A stretch of 20,510 nt of DNA from Rhizophagus sp. LPA8_4_AMF. Taxonomy: Eukaryota > Glomeromycota > Glomeromycetes > Glomerales > Glomeraceae. Below the pieces are notes generated by a model that worked only from the letters and a program-made list of their open reading frames with translations, was not told where the DNA came from and did no database searches. Each line of letters begins with the position of its first letter. The stretch's first letter is position 1. Both the position numbers and the translations under genes were made by a program. Location of the stretch: NCBI GenBank assembly GCA_021464525.1, contig JADRCO010001299.1, positions 1-20,510 on the forward strand. The letters are read 5' to 3'. Shown here piece after piece: positions 1-12,547 of the stretch.

Positions 1-16
1 ATTATTCCCATTATTT

Positions 17-82
17 ATATGGTGATAAATAGTTATTTATTACCATATTAATATGGTGTTAAATAGCTATTTATCACTATAT
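17..82. repeat. Two tandem 32-bp imperfect palindromes
   Basis: Positions 17-48 and 51-82 each form a hairpin with 15-nt arms and a 2-nt loop. The arms of the first match at 14 of 15 positions and those of the second at 13 of 15. Both begin ATATGGTG and carry TAAATA next to the loop, so they are copies of one unit. A third half-copy (ATATGGTGATGAAT) follows at about 79-92. They may belong to a larger repeat that runs off the left edge. Confidence 0.6.
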
Positions 83-108
83 GGTGATGAATATCAGAGT
101 CGTAAAAA

Positions 109-138
109 AATATATATATATATATCTATATATATAAT
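109..138. repeat. AT dinucleotide microsatellite
   Basis: A run of alternating A and T interrupted by a single C (TATATATATCTATATATATA). Low-complexity sequence with no coding potential. Confidence 0.7.
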
Positions 139-889
139 ATTAAAAGTAGAAATTTAACTATTAGAAAAAATTACTAAATAAATTAAAAAAGCCAAAAAAA
201 ATTAAATGTATTAAAAAAAAGAAAATTAATAATCCATGCAAAATATCTATCTTAAATTCTATTTATCACTATATATCAAACTATTTCTACTTTGAAATTT
301 AATAAAACTTATTATTTTTACTAATTTAAAATATTCCTTTAAGTTTTATTAAAAAAGTACTGAATTTTATTAATATATCTATATGAATTATTGACCTTTC
401 CATTTACTTTCTAATATTTATTTAATATTTATTTTTTTTAAAAGTATTCTTTTTACTGATAAATAATTTACTATTTTAATACTGTTATTGTTTATTTCTT
501 TTAACTTTTAGATTGTCAGAATTATTAAGTATTTTTCTTAACTTTTTTTTTTAAAAAAAGTTTAAGCAATTATATTTATACCAGATACCATATATAGTAT
601 CCTCTTTTTACATAAAAAAAGTTACTTTTTTATTGAATTTATTATTTAAAAAATTGAATTTTATTCAGAAATTATATAAAAATAATTTTCTGATTATTAT
701 ATAAGCAAATATTGTTATAAATAAAAATTTGAGTTATAGATGTAATAATATAAGATCAACCTTCTGAAATTTGTATTATATCTGGAATACTATAGCAGTA
801 TAGCTCATAATATATGGTATATTGTTTATTCTTTTAAGTGAATAACTTATTACTTAATAATACTTTATGTATAGTTTCTTAATTCTCAT

Positions 890-1103
890 TAGTGTTTCGA
901 TCCGGATAAAACCTAAAATATTTTCACGTGAGATTGTGACAAAAAAACATAATAAATCTCAGCTCTGAATGGACTACAATTTCGACCAGAATTAAAATAT
1001 TGTTACTTCATAAATTTGAATTGATTCTGGTAGTTCTATCCTTAATTAACCGAACCGGTATCTGGATAAAAATCGGATAAAACCGCTACGGATCGAAACA
1101 CTA
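890..1103. mobile_element. Non-autonomous hAT-type MITE, 214 bp
   Basis: The element starts TAGTGTTTCGATCCG (890-904) and ends with the exact reverse complement (1089-1103), giving perfect 15-bp terminal inverted repeats. It is flanked by the 8-bp direct repeat ATTCTCAT at 882-889 and 1104-1111, the target-duplication length typical of hAT transposons. The TAGTG terminus also fits hAT elements. An 11-bp direct repeat, CGGATAAAACC, lies just inside both ends (903-913 and 1074-1084). There is no room for a transposase, so movement would depend on an enzyme supplied in trans. The intact inverted repeats and duplication suggest a fairly recent insertion. Confidence 0.88.
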
Positions 1104-1471
1104 ATTCTCATAATATATAATTAACTTGAAATTACCTTTACTATTTTTTACTATTTTTTCTTTAAAAAGTACTAAAATAATAATAAATTTAGTAAACTTT
1201 TATACTTAAAAAATAGTATTCAAAAAAACAATTCAGTTATTATTAATACAGAAATAATGTCATAAGCAATTGATTAATATCTTTTACATTTTTTATGATC
1301 TTATAAGTTTCATATAATTGAATATTAATGTACAAATAAACCTTTTAAAGAAGTAATTTAATAAGATACTACTTATTTTTAATAAAAGTTATTAGAATCA
1401 TAAAGTAAAATTTATATATTATACACAGTCTAAAGCTAGGTAATATGCAAAAAAGTGGCCAAATTTTAACT

Positions 1472-1530
1472 ATATATACTGTATATCACATGATTTTATA
1501 TAAATCACATGATTTATCTACTGTATATAC
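1472..1530. repeat. Paired direct repeats, ATCACATGATTT and TACTGTATAT
   Basis: ATCACATGATTT occurs at 1485-1496 and again at 1504-1515. TACTGTATAT flanks the pair at 1477-1486 and 1519-1528. All are near-palindromic, so the patch can also fold. No function is recognised; it could be a small repeat element or simple A+T drift. Confidence 0.45.
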
Positions 1531-1959
1531 ATCCAACTTTATTTTCAAATTTGTATTAATGGTATTGAATTTATAGTATCAGAAAGTGGTTTAAGACTTT
1601 TTTCAATAAAGAAAATTCTTATTTGCTTTTTAACTTTTATTAAAACTTTGTTACTTAAAATTTATGTCAAACTATAAAAAAAGACTCATAATTTTTTATA
1701 TTTTCTATTGATCTCATTATTGATTGTAATACTTGAGCATAATAACATTACTATCTGATCAAATTGAAGATACTTAAGGACCTAAAAGAGTTTATTTTTT
1801 TATTAGTCAAGAGTATGATTGATTTATCATATTTATTAACAAATTTCAAAAATTCTCTCTTTCTTACCTCTTTTTCTTAATAGTAAAAAACTATAAAAAG
1901 TAGGAATATTTGTTAAAAAAATTGTATATATTTCTAAACTTTCTAGAACTTGAAACTAA

Positions 1960-2330
1960 TGCTGTAGGATGTGTTCTTGACTTTAACCAACACATTATTA
2001 ACAGTCACATTAATAATATTTACAAATACTTACTGCCATCAAAATGAATCAATCCAGCAATTCCTAACACTTTAGAAACTTATAAGCAAATCAAACTAAT
2101 ATCTTACAAAGGCTCAATAACATCAAGGTGAATCGTTCAAATATTTTGGTGTAATTGAAAAAACATAATGAATTTGAACAAGATTGGTAGCCGGTTTGCT
2201 GATTGGAAAGCTGCCCTTACCTTTTGCTAAAATGTAGTGTATCTTAATGCTGTATAACTTTATTTATGGTATCAATACTTAATTGATTCATTATTTTAAG
2301 CTACCACTAAACTGATATCAAACTCCAAAA
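1960..2330 (+). pseudogene. Probable decayed LINE reverse-transcriptase fragment
   Basis: Short translated blocks separated by stops and frame changes resemble the region after the catalytic core of non-LTR reverse transcriptases. From 2127 the + strand reads GESFKYFGV, like the family's xxYLGv block. From 2171, in a shifted frame, it reads NLNKIGSRFADWKAALTF, like the following I-x-x-R-x-x-x-W-K block, and then a VVYLNAV-like stretch. The spacing and order fit that family, but stops follow each block, so this is at best a dead 3' fragment. No 5' end, catalytic motif or poly(A) tail was identified. Chance resemblance in A+T-rich DNA is possible. Confidence 0.35.
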
Positions 2331-3195
2331 GAAAAAGAAAAAAATCGGTTTACTACTTGGCTATATAAAGAAATAGTGTTGAGAGCTAATGTTTTCATAT
2401 TTAGTAGGTTTTAATACAATTAAAATTAATTCTTGATAATCTTTTGTTTTTTTCTACATCTAATAACATCTTGATTGTTTTTTGCTCTGATTGGGCTTGC
2501 TAGCAATTTTCTTTCTATAATTATCACGCAATATTACAGCTTAAAATGTGATAATAATAAAAAATTTGCTATAAACACGTTAAATATATTGTCACATTTT
2601 TACATATTGGTTTTTTTACCCGACAGAACTCTTCTCACTAATTTTTACGTAGTTTGAATTCTTCAAAACAGGATTTGGCATCTGTTTTTGCATTATTGAT
2701 TTTGTTAAAATCTTCGTTGGTACTTGTTCGATACGAATGAATGACTTTTTATTTTAATTGCTCGTGCAAAGTTTACTTTATGGACGGCTCTATCATATTA
2801 CGATTTTGGCTGAGTAATTTTGTAATTATCGAATTTGTGATGTATCAGGTATCGACAAAAATCACTATATCATAATTGAATAAATTCAAATTTATTTTTT
2901 TAGCGCATAAATTGTATCCGGCGCAGTAAGATTCTGATCATCATACCAATTTTGCTTTATAATCAATTGCTACACAATTTCAATTACCTTTTTATATTCT
3001 ATGATAATTGTGAATTATAAACCGATTAGGAAGAGAAGCTTGCGTTTTGTCGTTGCAATACACGTTAAAATTATTAATATTTTGGTTAACACAACAGAAA
3101 CCGTACAACTTTCTCGTTTTTTAAAAGGGTTTGGCAAAGTGTTGGTTTGTAACTTCGCGACACGTCCCTCCTCTGCAAAATACTTTAAACCTTGA

Positions 3196-4266
<1,071 letters not shown>

Positions 4267-5001
4267 AATGAATGATTAGGAAATTCATATGTAAGGTCTA
4301 TAATCTTAAAATTAATATATAATTTGGCCCGAACTATGATTTTAAAGTCATTGTACCATATTATAGATAAATTTGTATAAAATGGATGACCTTAAAAAAA
4401 TTGAGTATATAAAAAACATAGTCGAAAAAATGTGCGCAGTGCGCACAAATTATAAAGGTTTTGTTAATATGTATCATGTGTTTGTAACGTATGTAGCATG
4501 TGCTATTTTTGTATGTCCATCACGGAGATGTCGGAATTGGAATTAAATCTTGATTTCTTATTTTGTCAAAACTATGACGGACATGTGGTGATCTTTATAT
4601 ATACAAAAAACAAACTTCACCAATAAGAGTTTAAGGAGTTTAAAAATAGTATAAGACTGAAACGCGGTGGCGACAAGGCGTTGTTTTGATTTTACATACT
4701 TTCTATTTAAAACAAATTTTTTTAAATACGGTAATAAATAAAAAGCAGGATTTTCTTTTTTTTTTTTTCAAATGAAAAGACGCAGCTTCGGCCGAAAGTC
4801 GTTCACAGGAAGTATTCTTGGACAGAAACGGAAAGCTCGCTCTTTTATTTCTTGATTGATTAAAGGAAGGTTGGTTCGATACTATCTTACTGTTGAATTA
4901 TTATTTTGGTCTAAAATAAGTATTTATTTGACCATAAAATATAGTAAATTTTAACTAGTGGTCCAAAACTCCAAATAAAGAAACAAATTATTTTTATTCA
5001 A
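4267..5001. other. Intergenic region between PCNA and the CtIP-family gene
   Basis: Holds the PCNA 3' region and the promoter of the downstream gene. No gene is supportable. Notable items are a perfect GC-rich palindrome at 4431-4447, an ACGCGG stretch at 4662-4667 that resembles an MBF/MCB half site about 340 bp upstream of the next ATG, and a T-rich run near 4756-4768. Base composition between about 4480 and 4870 is noticeably less A+T-rich than the flanks. Confidence 0.5.
4431..4447. repeat. Perfect GC-rich palindrome, TGTGCGCA-G-TGCGCACA
   Basis: Arms of 8 bp surround a single central G, in a background of A runs (A6 on the left, AA on the right). It lies 165 bp past the PCNA stop, so it may be in the 3' UTR and fold in RNA, or act as a dyad protein-binding site in DNA. 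Its GC content stands out sharply from its surroundings. Confidence 0.7.
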
Positions 5002-7319
5002 GTGCACAGGATGCAAAATTCTTCTAACCACAAAAGCGCGTCTCTCGATAATACTCGAGAAAATCAAACAATGTCGAGTAATGTTGGAGAAGGTTTTGTT
5101 CCTGCTTCGATGGTGCAGAATATACTTGAATGGCAAAGTCAGGCTTTAGAAAGTGAATTGAAAGTTTTTTTTGCATTTTTTTTATATTTTGCATTAAACA
5201 CAAAAAAATCCTCATTTAATTTATTGTAATATACCTAATAAAGCTATTAGAGAGCAAAATAAAGTCAACCAAGTTACACAACAACAGAATAATGCACTTC
5301 TTCAGAGAATCGATACGTTACAACAATATATTCATAATTATAAACGGGATATAGATCATTTTGATGCGATGGATCTTGATAATACGGAAGCAATTGGCAC
5401 CGTTGAGGACATCAAAGAAGAGTATGTACATGCATAAAATAATTTTTTTCAATTAGACATTCTACATATACTTACTTATTCGTATAAAAGTAATCAATTT
5501 GTCCCAGCAACTCGAGGATCCTCCTCGAATGACGCATTATTCGTTAAAGATAAAGATGGACAACATATTTCATTGCGTCAGTCACCTGACGTGGAAATAG
5601 AAAGGTATTACCAAGTTGTACATTAAAAGCTTTATTATCATATTCCTATTTAATCTTCTTTGTTATATAGAAGACATAAGAAAGCCCTAGAGGATTTGGA
5701 CAATGAATGGCGTGATAAATATGCTCAACTCCAATCTAAGTATGATGCGCAATATAAAGCATATCAAGAACTTAAAGAACATTATCAAAAAAGATCCGCT
5801 GAATGGAAACGGGTGAAAAAATGGTTAGATGAACAAAAATTTGTGCAGAAAAATCCTGAACGTACTGATCAGGTGAATGAATTGACTAGTAAAATGTCTA
5901 AGTCAAAAGTTCAATTTGAAAAATCTCCGACGGTTACTCGTGAAAGAGGTTTACCTTTCGGTAATGATTCAAAGAAAAATCCGAGTGGTGCTCTTGCTGA
6001 CGTGACTAATATGCGAAATCAAAGTTCACCTTCTCAAAACGACGAGAAAGTTGTAACTAATGAGCATGTAATTGACGTCAGTAGAGCATTAACCCTTGGT
6101 TTATCGTATAATAAAGACGATAACACTGGCTTTCGTCAGAATAATAATCGATCTTCACATGTCTTATTTTCTCCAAATTTATGTGGATCAATGATTACAA
6201 AAAATCTTGATAAAATGCAAACAAATTACTGTCCTGATTCAAATCCCGTTTATTGTGATCAGGAGTGGAACGAAGACCACATTGGCCAACCAAATAACTC
6301 CGATCAAGATATGGCTAATGTAAATGCGGAAAAAAAAAATAATCTTCCTTCCAAAGAAAATGAGAACTTGGAAGTACTCGAAGGCACAACACCTGAACTT
6401 GCGATTAACCTCGAAAAAGGAAATTATGAATTCCTTCTTGATGAAGAAGATCCATCATCAAACAAGAAACGGACTTCGGACATGGTGAACATGCAAGAGA
6501 ATATTGAGAATGATGGATTATCTTCTACAGAAGTTACTAACAAACGTTATAGGCCTTTCACCAGTAAACAAGAAAGTAAATTACAAGAAGAAAGTAAATT
6601 ACAAGAAGAAAGTAAATTACAAGAAGAATTAAATGAGTTCGATGAAGCTTTTATATCGGATGATATTATCACAAAAACTCCTTATAACGATCGTTTTAAG
6701 GTGGATTCGAAAAGATCACAAACGTCAAATGATAATATATATGATAATAATGATAATGATATTGATGACGCCAATCTTTTAACACCAATTACACCAACTT
6801 CTATAAGGAATAAAAGTGTAGATAAAGAATCCAACGATAAAAATAATTATTCTAAACAAGGGGAGGGTTACAGATACATTGAAACCATACGAAAGAAAAG
6901 CGAAAGACGTCAATTAATGGCACAAGACTGTCCTGATTGCCGCAAAGTAATAATTCTTCTATATTTGATCAAATAAATAAAAAATAAGTAAATAAATAAG
7001 TTCATTTTTATATTTTTATACTAACTTTTTTTTCAATTTCTAGTACTATGAAATGGCAGGCATTAGTTTATCGCGACAATGTGATCATAACCAGTCATCG
7101 GAAACTTTAGTGCAAAAGATTGGAAGACACCGTGCTAAATATAGTCGACCGCAAACTCCACCAGGATTTTGGAAAGTTGGTTTTCCAACATCACAAGAAA
7201 TTGCAGAAATCAACGAACTATCAGTTACTTATGAACGAGAAAGAGAAGAACAAAAGAGGAGAGAAATGGAATTTGCTAAATCTCGTGAACGAAAATGGGA
7301 TAATGGAACATCGAAATAA
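5002..7319 (+). CDS. CtIP/Sae2/Ctp1-family DNA end-resection factor
   Basis: Nuclear cofactor that stimulates Mre11-Rad50-Nbs1 to begin resection of double-strand breaks in S/G2 phase and meiosis. Exons: 5002-5163, 5255-5421, 5491-5604, 5671-6946 and 7044-7319, about 664 aa. Residues about 38-90 and 150-205 are rich in charged heptads and probably form the oligomerising coiled coil. Residues about 206-555 are disordered. The diagnostic C-terminal domain runs from about 555: CPDC (568-571), RHR (601-603), then TPPGFWKVGFP. Thr611-Pro612 aligns with the CDK site that licenses resection (human Thr847). K376-E-N is a candidate KEN degron. The hexapeptide ESKLQE is repeated three times at 449-466. 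The first splice junction is uncertain: donor 5164 (GTTTTT) with acceptor ending 5254, or donor 5153 (GTGAAT) with acceptor ending 5252; both keep frame. The other junctions are phase-consistent. Confidence 0.9.
6572..6625 (+). repeat. Three identical 18-bp tandem repeats inside an exon
   Basis: The unit GAAAGTAAATTACAAGAA is present three times without mismatch at 6572-6589, 6590-6607 and 6608-6625. It is in frame and encodes ESKLQE three times (residues 449-466 of the CtIP-family protein). Perfect identity at the DNA level suggests recent expansion and likely length variation between strains. Confidence 0.9.
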
Positions 7320-8178
7320 AACGATATAAATACAGACAATATAAAATAACGATAGTAAAAAAATTAATAATAATATATATAACCAATATATTTAATTATC
7401 ATTAAAAGTTTTATTCACTGGCACTTAAAATTATTAAATTACAGTATTATGATGATAAATTTTTAGGCAATGCTTTTTTCAATTCATACATTGTTGTAAA
7501 CAGTTACACGACAGAGATAATAATTTGCTATGTAACTATCGTCATAAGTGCTATGATTTAAAAGTTCTTTTAGCAGAAATTTTCTTGTTGTTTTATCTTT
7601 TAAGAATTGGGAGAGAATTAGATAATGATTTTATATTTAGGCGACCGTCTCTTCTTTAATTGCGTGATTTTAGTTTGATCTGTTTCCTTGCGAGGAAATT
7701 GAATTTAATTTGTTGCTACAGATTAGGTAAATTCTGGTACCGTGTAATCCTTTTGAGATAGTACAACTTGGTGATCATCGTGTTATATCATTGCTAACCT
7801 TTGTGTAATAATAATAAATCGCCCCACCCTTTCAAATATTCTTCGATGTCAGTCAAAAAATACTTTGAAACGAAGCGATTTATTCGGGAATAACCGTAAA
7901 TATTACAACAACTAAAAATTCTGTTACAATCTCCCCTTCCTCTTCGTTTTTTGGTAACAATTGATTTTTTTTGCCCAAATCAGATAATAAAGGTTGTGAC
8001 GCGTTTATCATCACCGCTTTCACCAAAAGTAGTGTCTGCAGAGACTGCAATAAAGAAAAAATTCTTTTACCTATTTGACTATGTTACAAAACTGTTCTAC
8101 CACAGTTCATTTAACTTCTTACTCAAAAGATTAAAAGTTTGATTGAAAAATATACGTTTTTAATTAATAAATAAAGCT
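7320..8178. other. Intergenic region with promoter of the downstream gene
   Basis: Contains the 3' UTR of the CtIP-family gene and the 5' region of the next gene. No supportable coding region or RNA gene was found. A small perfect stem-loop (TTTCCT-TGCG-AGGAAA, 7683-7698) and an exact MluI cell-cycle box at 7999-8004 are the only distinct signals. Unannotated 5' non-coding exons of the downstream gene could lie here. Confidence 0.5.
7999..8004. promoter_or_regulatory. Candidate MCB (MBF-binding) site ACGCGT
   Basis: ACGCGT within TGACGCGTTTATCA, 175 bp upstream of the ATG at 8179. This is the exact core bound by MBF in fungal G1/S promoters. A single six-base match can occur by chance, but CpG-containing words are rare in this A+T-rich background. 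Confidence 0.35.
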
Positions 8179-9978
8179 ATGACCGAACAACCTTTAATTA
8201 CTTCAACAAATAATAATACTTTATCACGTTTACCGAGAAATGGGAAAAATAATTCTACTTGTAAAAATTCCCTAACAGAGGAAAATTTAAAACTTCATAC
8301 TGGAATGGTATGTTATTATTATTTTCTATTATCTGACATCTATATTTATTTTTATTATTATTATTAGTGTTTAAAATCGGTGTAGATTTCTATCAATTTT
8401 TTTTTTTTTTTAATTAACGAAATATGGTAAACTCTAAATATAGTAGATAATTTCAACTACTTTGATAGTAATAATTTTCTTTAAAAAAATCAAAAATATT
8501 TAATTTTAATCCAAAAAACTTAAGGTATAATTTCAGATTATTTACATTTCTTTTTCTTATATTTTTTATATTAGGTGCCTTCGTCACGAGAAACGAAAGC
8601 GCATTTTGTATTAATATATGTTGATTTACAAAAACAACTAGTGGCTCTGGAAGCTCAATTGAAGAAAGAAGCGGAAGAAGCCAAAGAAAAATTCAATGCA
8701 TCTTTACCTGAAAATACACCACCTGTTATACCTGAAGTAATACATGTACCACAATCACCACAAACTACATCGCCTACTTTTGATGATGAAGTGCCTTCTT
8801 CATTCCCAACAAACGATGTCATTTGTTCAAATGAACCTGAAATCAGTTCATCAAAGTCTATTGAAGAAATTCCTTCACTTTTAGACTCCGTAATAAAAAA
8901 TGGAAGAAAATCACAACGTATAAAAAATTTATTTAAAAAATCAGTGGAGAAATTAACGTTGATAATGAAAAGGTCATCCAATGACGATAATAATAATTTA
9001 ACACCACATTTTGACAGAGAGATAGCTTCTTTAAAAGTAGAACTATCAGTGCCACCATCACCTTCTCAATCAACTGTAAGATCAAGAAGAAATTCTTCTT
9101 CACGCCCAAAGGCACCTTTTAAAAGTATTTTTATTCCACATTCATCTAAATCTACTCATAACAGAACAAATAGTGCGGACACAACGCATACCCTTTCTAT
9201 TCATCCAACCAGTCTTTCTTCATCTCTTAATAATAATGCTCATAGTTCCGTTCAAAATTCTCCTCTTTTACCTCCTCTATTAACTTCAAACACGAATACT
9301 CATTTGAATTCTGAAAAAAGGAATGATTTATCTTCAAGTTTACCATTTTCAAATAACTCCTCGCCGCCTTCTCCTAATAATGAAAAGTGTGAAAATGATG
9401 TATGTAAAGCATCCCCTGAGCATCGAGATAGCGGAATTTCTTTAGTGCCTCCTGGAGGAAGATCGGGTCATCATTCACGTGAACATTCGATTTCATCAAT
9501 ATTACGGAAGGTGGGAAATTTTCATGCTTTTCAGAAAGATAATCAACATCAATTTGATGGCCATCGTAGAGAAAAAAGTTGGGGTCCATTTTCTTCAATA
9601 ACAATTGGATCTAAGGATAATGAAATGCAATTATTAGCATTTCGGTATCCAAGTATACAAAATACTGATATTTACGTTGATAGTAGAGATTTTGGTGGAA
9701 TGGAAGATCAAGACAATAGTAGCTGCAGTGGTGGTGCATTCGTTTCAGAATTTGATGGTATGTCTGGTAAGCAAAAAGATAGGGAACGTTCTGTGACATT
9801 CGATTTGGACGATCAACAACCGTCAACATCAGACGAAGAAACTGGATTAAATAAGAGGAAAAGATGTAGCGTCATAAATAAAAATGCACAATCGACAATT
9901 ATTCCTATGGATTTTTCCGATAATATTATGAAAGAAATAGACGCGTTGAATATTTCACATACAACAGATATTAAATAG
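8179..9978 (+). CDS. Uncharacterised Ser/Asn-rich protein with RVxF-like motif
   Basis: I do not recognise the family. Two exons, 8179-8307 and 8575-9978, join in phase 0 (donor GTATGT, acceptor TTAG, 267-bp intron) to give 510 aa. Residues about 30-85 look the most structured: a segment beginning LTEENLKLHTGM runs across the splice junction into SRETKAHFVLIYVDLQKQL and a charged, probably coiled helix rich in A, E and K. The remainder is low-complexity and rich in Ser, Asn, Pro and Thr, with basic patches (QRIKNLFKKSVEKL) and basophilic-kinase-like sites (RRNSSSRP). R448-S-V-T-F452, followed by acidic residues, fits a PP1 phosphatase docking motif. No signal peptide or membrane segment is seen. 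A regulatory or scaffold role is conceivable but unproven. The start is the first in-frame ATG; further upstream exons cannot be excluded. It converges with PRMT1. Confidence 0.7.
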
Positions 9979-10519
9979 TGAATGGATTATTTAAATTTTT
10001 TTAATAATTTAATTAAAAACTAAACGAACAATTTATCATGCAATATTCATTATTATATGAATATTCAAACAATTTTATACAAGCTCAAATTCATCAAATT
10101 GTAATTTAAGATTTTTATTGATGGTACATTAATTTATATAGTATCATGTAAATAACTGATATATTTCTAAAAGGGTGATATGGACAAGGGAAAAAAAAGT
10201 TTTAAAATAAAGCAATTACAAAAAAAAAAAATAATTCTCTTTTATTAATGGTTATTGTTCCCGAAATTATGAATTCATAAAATTTACAATAACTTTTATA
10301 TTGGCAACCTGACCTCATTGTTTTATTATTTAATTGTACAAATGTTTACCAATATAATATATAATTAAGATTTGTGACGTTCATCCAACGATTTAATAAA
10401 CTTAAATATTAAATAATTGTCCAAATGGTCTAATACCTAATTCCTGGGACAAAACGGATAAAACAGATTACAATCCATACTCAGTTTATTTATAAAATAG
10501 AAAATGTATCACACCATAC
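9979..10519. other. Intergenic region between two convergent genes
   Basis: Shared 3' region. An AATAAA at about 10207 could serve the + strand gene. On the minus strand an AATAAA (TTTATT at 10485-10490) lies about 30 bp past the PRMT1 stop. No gene, RNA or long repeat is visible. Confidence 0.5.
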
Positions 10520-12093
<1,574 letters not shown>

Positions 12094-12230
12094 TCACATT
12101 GTAGGTATTGTAGGTGCATCACAATATATAATGATATAATCCATTCCAAAATTATAATTTGGGTCAGAATTAAGAAATGATCACACTATATCTTTTACAG
12201 TCGCGTTAACTTTATATAGGTTCGCTAAGT

Positions 12231-12236
12231 CACGTG
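12231..12236. promoter_or_regulatory. CACGTG E-box upstream of PRMT1
   Basis: Lies 177 bp upstream of the PRMT1 ATG as AGTCACGTGCTT. The nine-base word AGCACGTGA (on the opposite strand here) recurs exactly upstream of UPF1. CACGTG is the core bound by Cbf1/USF-type bHLH factors. Confidence 0.4.
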
Positions 12237-12466
12237 CTTCTTCCGGACCATCACAAAAAAAAACTAACTTCGACCAACACGATGGTAGTTACCTTTTAAG
12301 AAATAAAAGATTATACATGATTAATGATAAAATGTGATTTCATTTTTATTAACGAATTTTAAGTAACTTTGTTTAGTGATTTATCCTAAAACTAATTTAT
12401 CATTCTTTTGACATAACATGCTTTAATTTTTTCTTTACGAAAAAAATTGTCACGTAAATTGGCAAT

Positions 12467-12507
12467 TTGAATCTTATCTTAGATTTGGAATTGGATTTGG
12501 ATGCCAA
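12467..12507. repeat. Dispersed ATTTGG-type repeat, copy 1
   Basis: Carries ATTGGCAATTTGAAT and GATTTGGAATTGGATTTGG. Near-identical blocks occur in the opposite order around 18555-18626, about 6 kb away. This points to a dispersed repeat family of unknown type. Confidence 0.45.
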
Positions 12508-12547
12508 AAAAAACTTTTCTAAATGTAGCAGATCGTCAACCATGAAT

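Noticed and set aside
2475-2657. 60-codon open frame, hydrophobic
   Set aside because: It has no ATG start, and its hydrophobicity follows from T-rich codons.
3001-3195. 64-codon open frame upstream of PCNA, + strand
   Set aside because: No family resemblance; it lies in the expected promoter or leader of PCNA.
4873-4880. GGTTCGAT resembling a tRNA B box
   Set aside because: The flanking bases do not form a T-arm stem and no matching A box or acceptor stem was found.
5140-5200. PIP-box-like ESELKVFF at the end of CtIP-gene exon 1, suggesting PCNA binding
   Set aside because: The V-F-F residues come from the retained first intron, and the leading Gln is replaced by Glu.
8655-8981. 108-codon open frame antisense to the unrecognised gene
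   Set aside because: Low-complexity complement of a Ser/Glu-rich coding exon, with no independent support.
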